Shown here: piece after piece, positions 54,948-64,000 of the stretch
Numbering within the stretch: position 1 is the stretch's first letter
How the letters are laid out: the number at the start of each line of letters is the position of its first letter
Origin: Bin80 sp965261255
GTDB taxonomy: Bacteria; Bacteroidota; Rhodothermia; Rhodothermales; Bin80
NCBI GenBank assembly: GCA_965261255.1
Contig: CBDHCQ010000004.1
Span: forward strand, 2,046,001-2,110,000
Reading direction: 5' to 3'
Length of the DNA stretch: 64,000 nt
The notes under the pieces: model-generated
Seen by the model: the letters and a program-made list of their open reading frames with translations, nothing else
Told to the model about the DNA's origin: nothing
Database searches by the model: none
Translations under genes and position numbers: made by a program

Positions 54948-56189
54948 ATGAATAGGGGATACCTTCAGAGGACTCTGTCTTTTCTCACGATTGTGCTGAT
55001 TGCCTTTGTGCTGCAGTCCTGTTACAACGAAGAGACTCCACGCGCAGTAATTCTCGTCTCAATAGATGGTTTGCACCCAAATTATCTTGACGCTCTATAC
55101 ACGCCAAACCTCCTTGAACTTGCCGCCAAAGGAGTACATCCAGCCTACATGGAACCGGTTTTCCCATCGAAGACCTTTCCCAATCACTACAGCCTCATAA
55201 CGGGCCTGTACCCCGCCAACCACGGCATCGTTAACAACTCTATGTATGACCCTGATCTTCGTCTTTCTTTTCGGATCAGCAACAGAGAAGCAGTATCAGA
55301 CCATAGATGGTGGAAAGGAGAACCGCTTTGGGTTACCGTACAGAAATAGAACCGAACCAGTGCAATCTATTTTTGGCCTGGCTCTGAAGCACCGATTCAG
55401 GGACAGTATCCAACTTATTGGATGGAGTATGATGATTCATATCCATATGAGGCACGCATAGACTCGGTTGTGGTAGCTATCACCCGATCTCCTCGCCCTG
55501 CCTTGGTCACTGCCTATTTCAGTGCAGTTGACTCTCGGGGACACGAGTTTGGACCGGATGCCCCCGAAACTCGCGAGGCTCTGCAAGAAATTGATGGACA
55601 AATTGGCAGCCTGATTGCTCGTCTCCGTGAAGAAGGGTTGGAAGATGAAGTCAATATCGTAGTGGTCGGAGATCATGGCATGGCAGCTACATCAAGCGAA
55701 CGGGTTATGCTGCTAGATGACTATATTGATCTCGAGGAAGTTTACATCACGGACCTTGGTCCAATAGGACTCATCAATGTTAAAGATTCTAAACGACTAG
55801 AGAGCTTGCTGGCCAACCTCAATAAGATGCCGCATGCGCGGTGGTTCAAACGAGATCATCTGCCCGCTGAGCTACACTATAGCGGTAGTACACGTATTTC
55901 GGATCTCGTTGGCATTGCGGACGAAGGATGGCAAATGGCCTCCAAGTCACGATTTGAAAGTAACCCGGATTATTACTCGGGCGGCAACCATGGATATGAA
56001 CCATGGCATCCATCAATGCGTACCGTCTTCATTGCTCATGGTCCACAATTCAAGCAGGGCCTGCAATCACACGGATTCTCATTAATCCATGTCTACGAAC
56101 TCCTGTGCGCTGTCCTTGATGTTGAACCCGCTGAGAATGACGGCAACCTCGACGAAGTCGTACACTTTCTAAAACCAGAAACAGATTAA
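54948..56189 (+). pseudogene. nucleotide pyrophosphatase/phosphodiesterase (ENPP-like) gene interrupted by one in-frame TAG
   Basis: One continuous frame encodes an alkaline-phosphatase-superfamily phosphodiesterase but holds a TAG at 55347-55349. The first part (ATG 54948) has a lipoprotein signal ending VLQSC, metal-binding VSIDGLHPNYLD and the nucleophile Thr in FPSKTFPNHYSLITGLYP. After the stop the same frame runs on with IYFWPGSEAPIQG, DSRGHEFGPD, VVGDHGM and GGNHGYEP, supplying the remaining metal ligands. From memory, relatives have Gln at the stop position (CAG to TAG is one change). No other damage is visible, so loss is recent, or the stop is read through or a sequence error. The next gene starts four bases after the end. 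Confidence 0.85.
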
Positions 56190-56192
56190 CAC

Positions 56193-56708
56193 ATGTACCG
56201 CACTCTCGCCTTCTTGCTTGTCCTGCTGTACGCACCAGTAACCTTTGCTCAAGAAGCAAATCCTGAAGATGTCAGCAGCCCTGATGCCATCATTCAAGCC
56301 CTGTACGATGTCATCTCCACTCCTGCAGGTGAAGCTCCAGATTGGGACCGATGGCGTACCCTATTCATTCCTGAGGCTAGACTCATTGCCATAAGCTCCA
56401 ACGAAACGGGAATGAACAGCTACTTCACCTGGACCTCTGAGGAATACATGCAGCAGGTAGGGTCTTACTTTCTGGAAAATCCATTTTTCGAGGTAGAAGT
56501 TAGCCACACCTCAGAGCGGTTCGGCAACTTGGTGCACCGATTCAGCACCTATGAATCCTATCGGGCTTTGGGACTCGAACCCTTCTCCCGGGGAATAAAC
56601 AGTATCCAGCTATTGCAAATGGACAACCGCTGGTGGATAGTGACAATTTTCTGGCAGTCAGAGTCAGAAAGCTTGCCATTACCCGAAAAATATCTGCCCG
56701 GAGAGTAG
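56193..56708 (+). CDS. exported SnoaL/NTF2-like protein
   Basis: This 171-residue protein has a signal peptide (MYRTLAFLLVLLYAPVTFAQ) and a cone-shaped-fold pattern: helices SPDAIIQALYDVIS, DWDRWRTLFIPEARL, then strands including VSHTSERFGNLVHRFSTYE and NSIQLLQMDNRWWIVTIFW. Bacteroidota and planctomycetes have many exported members without assigned substrate. It follows the interrupted phosphodiesterase gene with three bases between and is likely in the same transcript. Confidence 0.75.
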   Translation: MYRTLAFLLVLLYAPVTFAQEANPEDVSSPDAIIQALYDVISTPAGEAPDWDRWRTLFIPEARLIAISSNETGMNSYFTWTSEEYMQQVGSYFLENPFFEVEVSHTSERFGNLVHRFSTYESYRALGLEPFSRGINSIQLLQMDNRWWIVTIFWQSESESLPLPEKYLPGE

Positions 56709-57026
56709 TTGTATCCTGGAGGGCGCTCCCTTTTATGCCTTTTTCGACAACTATTTGATCGTTCTTGCCAATTTCATCGCTCGTTATTAGTTTATCCAAT
56801 GACCCGAGTGATGAATTGGAGGATTTTCTAGGTGCCGGTTTGGCCGAATTTTGGTTTTAGCTGTCTCTGGCATCCGGTGGACTCGCGGCATAAGGAACCA
56901 GGAGACTATTGGATGGTATTCAACTTTGCATTGCTCAGTGCTCATCCTGTTAGCACAAGCTTACGTGCTACGAGCACAATTATGATTATTACGTGAGCAT
57001 GCCTTGAGATAAGCTCTATCCACATA
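56709..57026. other. intergenic, no gene seen
   Basis: About 318 bases before the fused E1 dehydrogenase gene; no gene or RNA recognised. It should contain the promoter of that gene. Confidence 0.4.
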
Positions 57027-59192
57027 ATGGCTGACCTACCACTTGATCTTACTATACAATCCACCGGCTTAGTCAAGCCGGTTGAACAGACAAGTACAAA
57101 CGGTCAAAGCCCCACGACAAATACAGAGTCTCCTGCGCGTACTGGCAAGGCCAGTTACGGAGAGGGACTTGAGGTTGAACCCATCAGTCCTGCCGACTTC
57201 GACGCAGATATCCTGTTGCGTGTTTTTCGCATCATGCTCACGGCGCGCAGACTGGATGGAAAAATGCTCTCGCTCTTTAAGCAGGGGAAAGGGTTTTTTC
57301 ATATTGGCTGCAGTGGACATGAAGCTACTCAAACGGCGATTGGCCTGCTGAGTAAGCCTGGACATGACTGGTTTTGCCCGTACTATCGTGACCTTGCACT
57401 CGCGCTTACCCTCGGACAAACGGTTGAGGAAACCCTCCTAGACCACTTGGCAAAAGCAGATAGCGTAAACTCCGGCGGGCGCCAAATGCCCGCGCATTAT
57501 GGTGCAAGGGACAAAAATATCTTCACAGTTTGCTCCTCAGTCGGATCCCAGTACCTGCCCGCGCTAGGATTTGCCATGGCCGCTGTGAAGCAAGGGACCG
57601 ACGCGTTCGCGCTCTGTTCAGGCGGAGATGGCGCTACATCCCAGGGGGATTTTCATGAGGCCCTGAACTGGGCGGCCCGAAGTAAGGCACCACTCCTGTT
57701 CCTTGTGCAGGACAATAAGTACGCAATCAGCGTACCGGTATCCGAACAGACGGCGGGAGGTACTCCGTACAAACTGGCCGCCGGTTACGAAGGCCTAGCC
57801 CGATACAGAGTAGATGGAACAGATTTCTTTGAAGTCTATGCAGCTACAAAAGCAGCGATTGCCCATTTGCGCGCAGGAAAAGGGCCTGTCTGCCTGGTAA
57901 CCGATGTTGTTCGTCTACTTCCACATTCCTCCTCAGACAATCACCTCAAGTACCGCACAGAAGAAGAGCTCATACAGGATCGTCTGATTGATCCTGTTTC
58001 CAGGCTTGAACACTTTTTGCTCGAAAGGGGCATATTGACCGCTTCGCAGTCAGAGACTATGCGCGCGGAGATCAAGAAGGAGATTGATGAAACTGCCCAA
58101 GCTGTCGAACAGAAAAATGATCCTGAACCGGCTAGCGCAACAAGGCATGTCCTCTTCGAGGGAAACCTGGATCTTGACTACCACGCCAGTGAACCGTCAG
58201 GCCCCCCGGTTGTCATGGTGGATGCCATTAACCATGCGCTTCATGAGGAAATGGCACGGGATGAGTCCATCCTGGTGTATGGGGAAGATGTGGCGGGTGG
58301 TAAGGGCGGAGTCTTCACTGCCACACGCGGTCTAACCGAAAAGTTTGGAGAAAAACGGTGCTTTAACTCCCCCCTGGCAGAAGCCTCTATCATCGGAACA
58401 GCAGTTGGCCTCAGTGCCGCCGGATATAAGCCCGTAGTAGAAATCCAGTTTGCCGACTATGTATGGCCGGCAATGCAGCACCTGCGGAATCAGGTGCCCA
58501 CGCTGCGTTACCGCTCTAATAATGCATGGTCCTGTCCGATGGTCATTCGTGTACCGTGCGGAGGCTATATCCACGGCGGACCCTGTCATTCGCAGAATAT
58601 TGAGAGCATTTTCGGCCATATGCCGGGATTTTGCATTGTAATGCCTTCTTCGGCCACAGATGCCAAAGGACTGCTCAAGACTGCCATCCGAAGTGAGGAC
58701 CCAATTATATTCCTCGAGCACAAAGCTTTGTATCGGGCGGCAAGTGCTAGAAGCCCTGAACCGGACGAAGACTACCTGATACCGCTGGGGAAGGCACGTA
58801 CCGTTCGCGAAGGAACCGACTTGACAATCGTTACTTACGGCCTTATGGTGTACAAGTCCCTAATGGTTGCGAGACAGCTCTCACGAGAGAACCAGGTTTC
58901 TGTTGAGGTTATTGACCTTCGCACATTAGTGCCCCTGGACATTGAAGCCGTCCTAGCCTCCGTCCGCAAAACACACCGCCTACTGGTAGTACACGAGGAT
59001 CATGAATTCCTTGGCTATGGCGGAGAGATCTGCGCCCAGATAGGTGACGTGGCGTTCAGAGATCTGGACGCGCCAGTCCGACGAGTTGGTGGAAAGTTCA
59101 GCTTCGTGCCCTTCGCAAGCCCATTGGAACAGGAAGTCCTCCCGCAAGATGAAGATATCCTGACGGCCGCCCGCTCACTCGTGGCCTGGTAG
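57027..59192 (+). CDS. fused E1 alpha-beta component of a 2-oxoacid dehydrogenase (branched-chain/pyruvate type)
   Basis: This 721-residue protein joins the alpha and beta subunits of E1. After a Ser/Thr-rich leader of about 55 residues, the alpha part has FFHIGCSGHEATQTAIG and the thiamine-diphosphate motif GGDGATSQGDFHEALNWA ending NKYAIS. The beta part starts near PPVVMVDAINHALHEEMARD and includes VYGEDVAGGKGGVFTATRGL, FNSPLAEASIIGTAVG, the GGYIHGGPCHSQ region and the transketolase C-terminal domain ending near VPFASPLE. Such fusions are common in Bacteroidota and usually serve branched-chain 2-oxoacid or pyruvate oxidation with separately encoded E2 and E3, not seen here. It converges with the GWxTD gene, only three bases apart. 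Confidence 0.93.
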   Translation: MADLPLDLTIQSTGLVKPVEQTSTNGQSPTTNTESPARTGKASYGEGLEVEPISPADFDADILLRVFRIMLTARRLDGKMLSLFKQGKGFFHIGCSGHEATQTAIGLLSKPGHDWFCPYYRDLALALTLGQTVEETLLDHLAKADSVNSGGRQMPAHYGARDKNIFTVCSSVGSQYLPALGFAMAAVKQGTDAFALCSGGDGATSQGDFHEALNWAARSKAPLLFLVQDNKYAISVPVSEQTAGGTPYKLAAGYEGLARYRVDGTDFFEVYAATKAAIAHLRAGKGPVCLVTDVVRLLPHSSSDNHLKYRTEEELIQDRLIDPVSRLEHFLLERGILTASQSETMRAEIKKEIDETAQAVEQKNDPEPASATRHVLFEGNLDLDYHASEPSGPPVVMVDAINHALHEEMARDESILVYGEDVAGGKGGVFTATRGLTEKFGEKRCFNSPLAEASIIGTAVGLSAAGYKPVVEIQFADYVWPAMQHLRNQVPTLRYRSNNAWSCPMVIRVPCGGYIHGGPCHSQNIESIFGHMPGFCIVMPSSATDAKGLLKTAIRSEDPIIFLEHKALYRAASARSPEPDEDYLIPLGKARTVREGTDLTIVTYGLMVYKSLMVARQLSRENQVSVEVIDLRTLVPLDIEAVLASVRKTHRLLVVHEDHEFLGYGGEICAQIGDVAFRDLDAPVRRVGGKFSFVPFASPLEQEVLPQDEDILTAARSLVAW

Positions 59193-59195
59193 CCT

Positions 59196-61646
59196 CTACT
59201 CCTCAAGAAACAGGTCCTGTACCCGTTCGGACTCTTCACCTGTCTCGTTATCCCGAACAACCAGGGTTAGCGTATATAGTCCCGTTTCCTGATCACTGGC
59301 GTCCAGTATCTGGTACAGATATTCTTCCGTTTGCGAGCCACTCCCCTTATAGCTTACAGATACCCCCTCTCTGTCCCGCCCGAAGATGCCCCTCACTAAA
59401 CGGCGAACCCCACGGTCAGTGTTCTTGGGTTCCAGTGTAATCTCTACATCATAGTCTGTGCTTCCCTGAGCATTCAGGGCTAATCCGTAGATCTCGAAGT
59501 ACAGATAAATGGGCCACTCAGCAGAATACACACTCCATGGTGCAGGCAGTATAGACAGATCTCTGCGAACGATTTCGGCGGCACCCCCAGGTATACCGTT
59601 TTCTGCCTGCTCGACAGAATAAGCAAGCATGATGTCACTCAAAATGACGCCAGGCTGATCAAAATCCGGCACCGTAATCTCCCGACGCTGAACAGCGACC
59701 GTTTGTCCGCTGGCGGTCTCAAATTCGACCGAGAGTTCATGTGTGCCTGACGGAACGCGCATCTGCTGCGTGTCAACCCATAGATACTGTTCTGCAAACG
59801 ACATCACCTGATTTGTAGGCAAACCATAAATATTTCGCGTGCGCTCAACCAGAACCTCCCTTTGATCATTTATGAGAAATGTCCCCGCACTCGCGTTCAC
59901 CTCTATCATTTCGGCCGAGGGATCATAGGTAGATTCCAGCGGAATACCATAATTAACAAACAGCTCCGTTTGCTGTCCGTCTCCCTTGAATGAGCTAATC
60001 AAGAATGGCAGCTCAATCTGGCGACCTGGTGCCTCATATTCGTACCTCTGAGGAGTTTCGCGAATGATCTCTTTCGTGATGCGGATGTAGTCGTTTTCAA
60101 AACTGTTTACACGCGTCGCCGACTCCTCAGCCGACGGTGAGTACATGCGGTATTCACCGTTCCGGAACGGATCTTCAAATACAAAACGAAAATCCCCATA
60201 TTCCCAGATGTTATAGGAATTCATTTCCTCAAATGCCTGACGGGCCGTTGAGTAAACATTGCCGAATGACTGGGTGCCGTCTACTGTGATCGGGGCTCCA
60301 CTGATTGAATCATCGGCAGCAGAGGTCACAGAGTTGACCATAGCCCCCACAACCGCCTGACGGGCCGAAAAGATGCCATCTTCCTGAGGATGCAGAACAA
60401 TATCCGAAATTGGCTTTCCGTACCGGATCAGAATCTGACCGCGCTCCGTCTCCCAGCCGCGCAGATCAAGCCCCTTGGAGCTGTATAGCAGATCCGCATA
60501 CGTCAACCGGAAATAATGCTCCAGTTTACGTTCATTATAGGAGGTCAGGAATCTTGGGTCCTGACTGGCCCAATATCGTGCTCGGTAGGCTACCGAATCG
60601 ACTGCTTCCAGCTTTTTCTCATCCCGCGTCAGGAATAATCCCAAATCCTCATATGCGCGTCTCTCATTCCTGTCCATGAACCCAAAGGCCGTCTCAAACG
60701 AGCGGTTAGCTGCGTCCATGTTGCCCATCTGATAGTTTGCCACTCCCAGATAACGCCAAAGATCAGGGTCTTCCGGGTAGAACCTGTACATCAGGTCTAG
60801 TGTGGACATGGCATCCTCATACTCTCCCTTGAGTACATATATCTGCATCATCTCGTCGTACACGCTGCGCCTCCGGGGATCGACATCAAGCGCCTTTTCC
60901 AGGTGCGCAATTGCACGCTGGTATGCCCTTTCGGCCCGCCTGCTAAGATCTAATACATCCACTCCTTGGGATCTTAACGTCTGTATATCAAACTGGTCAC
61001 CCAAAAACACTTCATTCGGGTTGATGACCGGGTAATTGTTTAGATCGCCGGCAACCGAGCCGTCAATAAACTCATCAAAGGTCGCCTCTCCCGGATCATC
61101 ATAATTTGGTTCATCCGACTCCCGCCCGCTGCCTGCGTAGCCGTAGCTCACAGAGGGTAGCATAATCGCATTGCGATACCGCCAAAAATCCCGGATATAT
61201 ACCCTCCCCAACTCCTCGTGTGCATGCGCATTGGATGGATCCACCTTGAGTATCTTGCGGGCTGTATCCAACCGACGCGCCTCCCGCAAACGGTCCCCAA
61301 GAAGTCCCCAGGACCTCACTCTATATTGCTCCAAACGAGCGACTAGATACTCTACATTTTCCGGTTCAATCTCGAGCGCCTTCTCTAGCGTACGTCTGGC
61401 GCGACCTTCGTCGTACAGGGGAGTTTCAAAATAAACGCGGGAGAGCAGAAAATGCGCTTCAGCCAACTGCGGATTCTCCTGAGCAACCTGCCCAAAGACC
61501 TCCGCAGCGTCCTCATATCGCCCCTCTCTAAACGCCTGTCGGCCGGGCTCAAGTGGATCAGACTGTGCAAACACCTGCTGCGCCTCCAAGCCCAGCAGGC
61601 AAATTGCGATAAGCATCATCAACTGTTTCATGGTTATGGAAAACAA
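59196..61646 (-). CDS. GWxTD-domain protein with TPR repeats, exported
   Basis: This 816-residue protein has a signal peptide (LMMLIAICLLGLEAQQVFAQ), then tetratricopeptide repeats (AFREGRYEDAAEVFGQVAQE, ARRTLEKALEIEPENVEY, AHEELGRVYI and more up to about residue 320). The GWxTD domain follows, with the characteristic GWETERGQILIRYGKP and later a beta-rich region. The domain is known from Bacteroidota, Rhodothermota, Gemmatimonadota and Acidobacteriota and has no settled function. It is the last gene of the minus-strand run with tyrS, smpB and the mqnA-like gene, separated from tyrS by about 80 bases. Confidence 0.88.
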   Translation of the reverse strand: MFSITMKQLMMLIAICLLGLEAQQVFAQSDPLEPGRQAFREGRYEDAAEVFGQVAQENPQLAEAHFLLSRVYFETPLYDEGRARRTLEKALEIEPENVEYLVARLEQYRVRSWGLLGDRLREARRLDTARKILKVDPSNAHAHEELGRVYIRDFWRYRNAIMLPSVSYGYAGSGRESDEPNYDDPGEATFDEFIDGSVAGDLNNYPVINPNEVFLGDQFDIQTLRSQGVDVLDLSRRAERAYQRAIAHLEKALDVDPRRRSVYDEMMQIYVLKGEYEDAMSTLDLMYRFYPEDPDLWRYLGVANYQMGNMDAANRSFETAFGFMDRNERRAYEDLGLFLTRDEKKLEAVDSVAYRARYWASQDPRFLTSYNERKLEHYFRLTYADLLYSSKGLDLRGWETERGQILIRYGKPISDIVLHPQEDGIFSARQAVVGAMVNSVTSAADDSISGAPITVDGTQSFGNVYSTARQAFEEMNSYNIWEYGDFRFVFEDPFRNGEYRMYSPSAEESATRVNSFENDYIRITKEIIRETPQRYEYEAPGRQIELPFLISSFKGDGQQTELFVNYGIPLESTYDPSAEMIEVNASAGTFLINDQREVLVERTRNIYGLPTNQVMSFAEQYLWVDTQQMRVPSGTHELSVEFETASGQTVAVQRREITVPDFDQPGVILSDIMLAYSVEQAENGIPGGAAEIVRRDLSILPAPWSVYSAEWPIYLYFEIYGLALNAQGSTDYDVEITLEPKNTDRGVRRLVRGIFGRDREGVSVSYKGSGSQTEEYLYQILDASDQETGLYTLTLVVRDNETGEESERVQDLFLEE

Positions 61647-61726
61647 TTTTAGACGGTAAAGTTCAGTACGAATAGATGATCCTCAGGATCCATAAAATGT
61701 TCTACCGCAAGGATTATGCCGAGTAT

Positions 61727-62938
61727 TTACCAGACAATTCTGACAAACCTACGCTTACCAACCTTGACCAGAAAAGGCGCACGCGTGGTTACATCCAGTA
61801 CAAGTCGACTGTCCGTAATACGCTGTCCGTCTATACTTACGGCTCCCTGCTGTACGAGCCTGCGGGCCGCACCATTGGATGAGGTTAAACCAGATGAGGT
61901 CAAAAGGTTTAGAAGCCCAATCCGACCGTCTCCCTCTGGCTTGAATGAGGCTACCTCTTCCGGTATTTCCTTGCGGATAACCGTGCGCTCAAAATGCTCT
62001 CGTGCCTTTCCTGCTGCTTCAATCCCGTGATAAAAGCGCGTGATCGACAATGCTAACCGATGTTTTGCATCTCTGGGACTCTCAACGCACAGTTTGCGTA
62101 TCTCCGGCAGTGTGTCCGTTTTTTCGTCACTCGCGAGTTCAAAATAGCGATAGATCAACGTATCCGGGATTGAAAGAATTTTACCGTACATGGTATCGGC
62201 TGGCTCTGCAAGTCCCACATAGTTGTCCAGTGACTTGGACATTTTCTCAACACCGTCCAATCCCTCCAAGATCGGGAGTGTAATGCAAACCTGGGGTTCC
62301 TGACCGACGCTTTTTTGCATAGTGCGCCCCATCAGTAAATTAAATTTCTGATCCGTGCCCCCCAATTCTATGTCTGCTTTTATTTCGACAGAATCCTGAG
62401 CCTGGGCCAATGGATACAAAAATTCATGTAGCCCAATGGGATCCCCTTTGGCATAGCGTCCAGCGAAATCATCCCGCTCAAGCATTCGGGCTACAGTCGA
62501 TTTACCCGCCAGACGAACAACGTCCCCGAATGAAAGCTTACCCAGCCACTCAGAGTTGTATACAATGCGAATACGCTCGGAGTCTAGTATACGAGACGCC
62601 TGCTCAAAGTAAGTTTGGCCGTTACGACGTGTCTCTTCCAGTGAGAGTGCCGGGCGCATTTTCGAGCGACCACTCGCATCTCCGATCATCCCGGTAAAAT
62701 CACCAACGATAAGAACCACCTCGTGCCCCAAGTCCTGGAATTGCCTGAGTTTGCGCAGCACTACAGAATGCCCCAGATGCAGATCCGGTCGGCTGGGATC
62801 ACAGCCAAGCTTAACAACAAGCGGTTTGCCCGTGCGTGTTGCATGCAATAGTTTTGTGCGCAACTCTTCTTCTGGAATGATCTCCTCCACACCACGCTTC
62901 AGATGCAGAAGTTGGTCGTCTACCGGCAAAAAGTGCAT
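61727..62938 (-). CDS. tyrS: tyrosyl-tRNA synthetase
   Basis: This 403-residue class I synthetase has the HIGH-type motif in CDPSRPDLHLGHSVVLRKL, the KMSKS loop in GVEKMSKSLDNY and a C-terminal S4 RNA-binding domain (TSSNGAARRLVQQGAVSIDG). The DLHLGH form and the length fit the TyrZ-like (TyrRS-2) branch rather than the classical Escherichia coli TyrS. It charges tRNA-Tyr in the cytoplasm. It follows smpB by 21 bases and is likely co-transcribed. Confidence 0.96.
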   Translation of the reverse strand: MHFLPVDDQLLHLKRGVEEIIPEEELRTKLLHATRTGKPLVVKLGCDPSRPDLHLGHSVVLRKLRQFQDLGHEVVLIVGDFTGMIGDASGRSKMRPALSLEETRRNGQTYFEQASRILDSERIRIVYNSEWLGKLSFGDVVRLAGKSTVARMLERDDFAGRYAKGDPIGLHEFLYPLAQAQDSVEIKADIELGGTDQKFNLLMGRTMQKSVGQEPQVCITLPILEGLDGVEKMSKSLDNYVGLAEPADTMYGKILSIPDTLIYRYFELASDEKTDTLPEIRKLCVESPRDAKHRLALSITRFYHGIEAAGKAREHFERTVIRKEIPEEVASFKPEGDGRIGLLNLLTSSGLTSSNGAARRLVQQGAVSIDGQRITDSRLVLDVTTRAPFLVKVGKRRFVRIVW

Positions 62939-62959
62939 ACTAAAATTCGGTTATCAGAT

Positions 62960-63415
62960 CTAATATTGCTTTAGCCTGCGTTCTAATTGACGTTTTGTAT
63001 CCCGTTCAGCCATATCTGCCCGCTTATCAAAGAGCTGCTTACCCCGTGCTATTCCAATCTCAGCCTTAATCTTGCCATTTCTCAGATACAGTCTGAGGGG
63101 AATGAGCGTATTTCCTTTTTGCTCAACCGCCTTTTGCAATCGGGCAATTTCTCTACGGTGAAGAAGAAGTTTACGAGGGCGAACCGGGTCATGATTGTTC
63201 AAGTTTCCGTGTTTGTAATGAGAAATGTGGGCATCAACCAGGAACGCCTCTCCATTATCAATCCTGCACCATGCCTCCGCTAAGCTCACCCGACCAGCCC
63301 GAATTGACTTTACCTCAGTACCTACCAATACAAGCCCGGCTTCAAGGGTGTCAAGAATATGATACGATCGCCGTGCCCGACGATTACTTACCAGCGTCGA
63401 GTTCGCTTTTCCCAT
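62960..63415 (-). CDS. smpB: SsrA-binding protein SmpB
   Basis: This 151-residue protein partners tmRNA in rescue of stalled ribosomes. The family core is present: NRRARRSYHILDTLEAGLVL, GTEVKSIRAGRVSL, AHISHYKHGN, the RKLLLHRREIARL stretch and the basic C-terminal tail (KRADMAERDTKRQLERRL) that enters the decoding site. The ssrA gene itself is not in this window. It lies between the mqnA-like gene (11 bases) and tyrS (21 bases). Confidence 0.96.
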   Translation of the reverse strand: MGKANSTLVSNRRARRSYHILDTLEAGLVLVGTEVKSIRAGRVSLAEAWCRIDNGEAFLVDAHISHYKHGNLNNHDPVRPRKLLLHRREIARLQKAVEQKGNTLIPLRLYLRNGKIKAEIGIARGKQLFDKRADMAERDTKRQLERRLKQY

Positions 63416-63426
63416 CGCGTACTCCC

Positions 63427-64000
63427 CTATAGGTCAAGCTGCCTTGCATCCTGCCCCCACACTGGTATATCCTGATGTCCGGCAACATCATTCGGCTCAA
63501 ATATTGTCAATGGTACGAGATCCTCAGTGATACCGTAATAATACATGTACTCCCGGATTGCAGTCAGTCCGGCTACGGTTACATCATCCAGGCGCAACCG
63601 CAGGCTTCCGCCAAAGAACTGGTCTGCATGCGACAATGAACGAGTTCCCCATTCGTGCGCAACATTTTCGGCCTCTTTGGTAAGTGTGGTCAACATCTCA
63701 ACCATCGAGTCAGTTGCAGTTTCTTTCAGGCAGGCATACAAACCCCAAATCATCGGGTACTGCGAAAGTTCGTACCACTCCTGTCCCAAATCCAGCGTAG
63801 CTGGATCGTCTGCCTGATCTAGCGAAGCCGCTCCGGTTAACAACTTGATGTCTGCTGTGCCGTTTGACGTCAACGTAATATCTCGTCCGTAGTGCTCTTT
63901 AAGTATCACTCTCGACATGAAAGCCTCCAAACCCTGCTCAGAAGTACATTCGAGTGTTTCCGCCTGCTGTAAATCCCGGCGTAAACGCATCCGTGCAAAT
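63427..64000 (-). CDS. MqnA-like menaquinone biosynthesis protein (futalosine pathway), 5' end outside window
   Basis: The frame is open to the right edge, so the N-terminus is missing. The visible 190 or so residues match the MqnA/MqnD periplasmic-binding-like fold: CTSEQGLEAFMSRVILKEHYG (as in the TSVALL...LLKEhYG region), a LLTGAASLD element, LGQEWYELSQYPMIWGLYAC and a helical end with FFGGSLRLRLDD. MqnA (chorismate dehydratase) is the first step of futalosine-dependent menaquinone synthesis. The match to the glycine-aspartate phosphate-loop is imperfect (TGA instead of IGD), so a paralogue is possible. It starts the smpB-tyrS run. Confidence 0.72.
   Translation of the reverse strand, partial: FARMRLRRDLQQAETLECTSEQGLEAFMSRVILKEHYGRDITLTSNGTADIKLLTGAASLDQADDPATLDLGQEWYELSQYPMIWGLYACLKETATDSMVEMLTTLTKEAENVAHEWGTRSLSHADQFFGGSLRLRLDDVTVAGLTAIREYMYYYGITEDLVPLTIFEPNDVAGHQDIPVWGQDARQLDL

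Overview
The window looks like a chromosome segment of a Gram-negative bacterium of the Bacteroidota/Rhodothermota sphere. The evidence is repeated C-terminal sorting domains of the type IX (Por) kind on large exported proteins, a GWxTD-domain TPR protein, a fused E1 alpha-beta 2-oxoacid dehydrogenase, an MqnA-type futalosine-pathway gene and frequent export signals. A Rhodothermales-like lineage is my best guess; no rRNA or species-level marker is present to confirm it.

Layout. 1-1290: 3' part of a secreted leucine-rich-repeat protein. 1727-7914: RND efflux system, with the outer-membrane factor facing the permease and adaptor genes. 8504-12243: heme oxygenase-like DUF2236 protein, HPF/RaiA-like protein, M32 carboxypeptidase, tRNA-Thr(CGT). 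12571-24026: M1 peptidase, methyltransferase, a trans-3-hydroxy-L-proline catabolic pair, an alditol-oxidase-like flavoenzyme, and a run with an SDR protein, mnmA, a small lipoprotein and a TlpA-like thioredoxin protein. 24570-26944: glycosyltransferase plus UDP-GlcNAc 2-epimerase.

27141-34235 is an accessory island. Its centre is one very large Type ISP-like restriction-modification gene (Mrr nuclease, SF2 translocase, N6-adenine methyltransferase, specificity domain) split at a run of exactly 20 G (30976-30995). Reading across the tract shows that 19 (or 16, 22) bases would join both halves into one protein of about 1,669 residues, while 20 or 21 give immediate stops. This is the signature of phase variation and the most exciting feature here. 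A topoisomerase-type zinc-ribbon protein lies downstream, and a decayed outer-membrane barrel gene upstream.

34257-39936: apt, then an ECF sigma/anti-sigma/two-exported-protein cluster whose last gene is built of 43-residue repeats and carries a decayed tandem duplication beyond its stop, then radA. 40007-45306: Mla-type lipid transport genes, HD protein, DUF445 protein and a dihydrouridine synthase whose 3' end overlaps the DUF445 gene. 45520-46450: tandem duplication of a small membrane-protein gene.

46799-53820: two large exported proteins, one with two WD40 propellers and one a subtilase with four Calx-beta-like repeats. The WD40 protein shares its whole C-terminal cassette with the LRR protein at the left edge, pointing to modular assembly of exported repeat proteins. 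54948-56189 is a nucleotide pyrophosphatase/phosphodiesterase gene interrupted by one in-frame TAG. 57027-64000: fused E1 dehydrogenase, GWxTD/TPR protein, tyrS, smpB and a partial mqnA-like gene.
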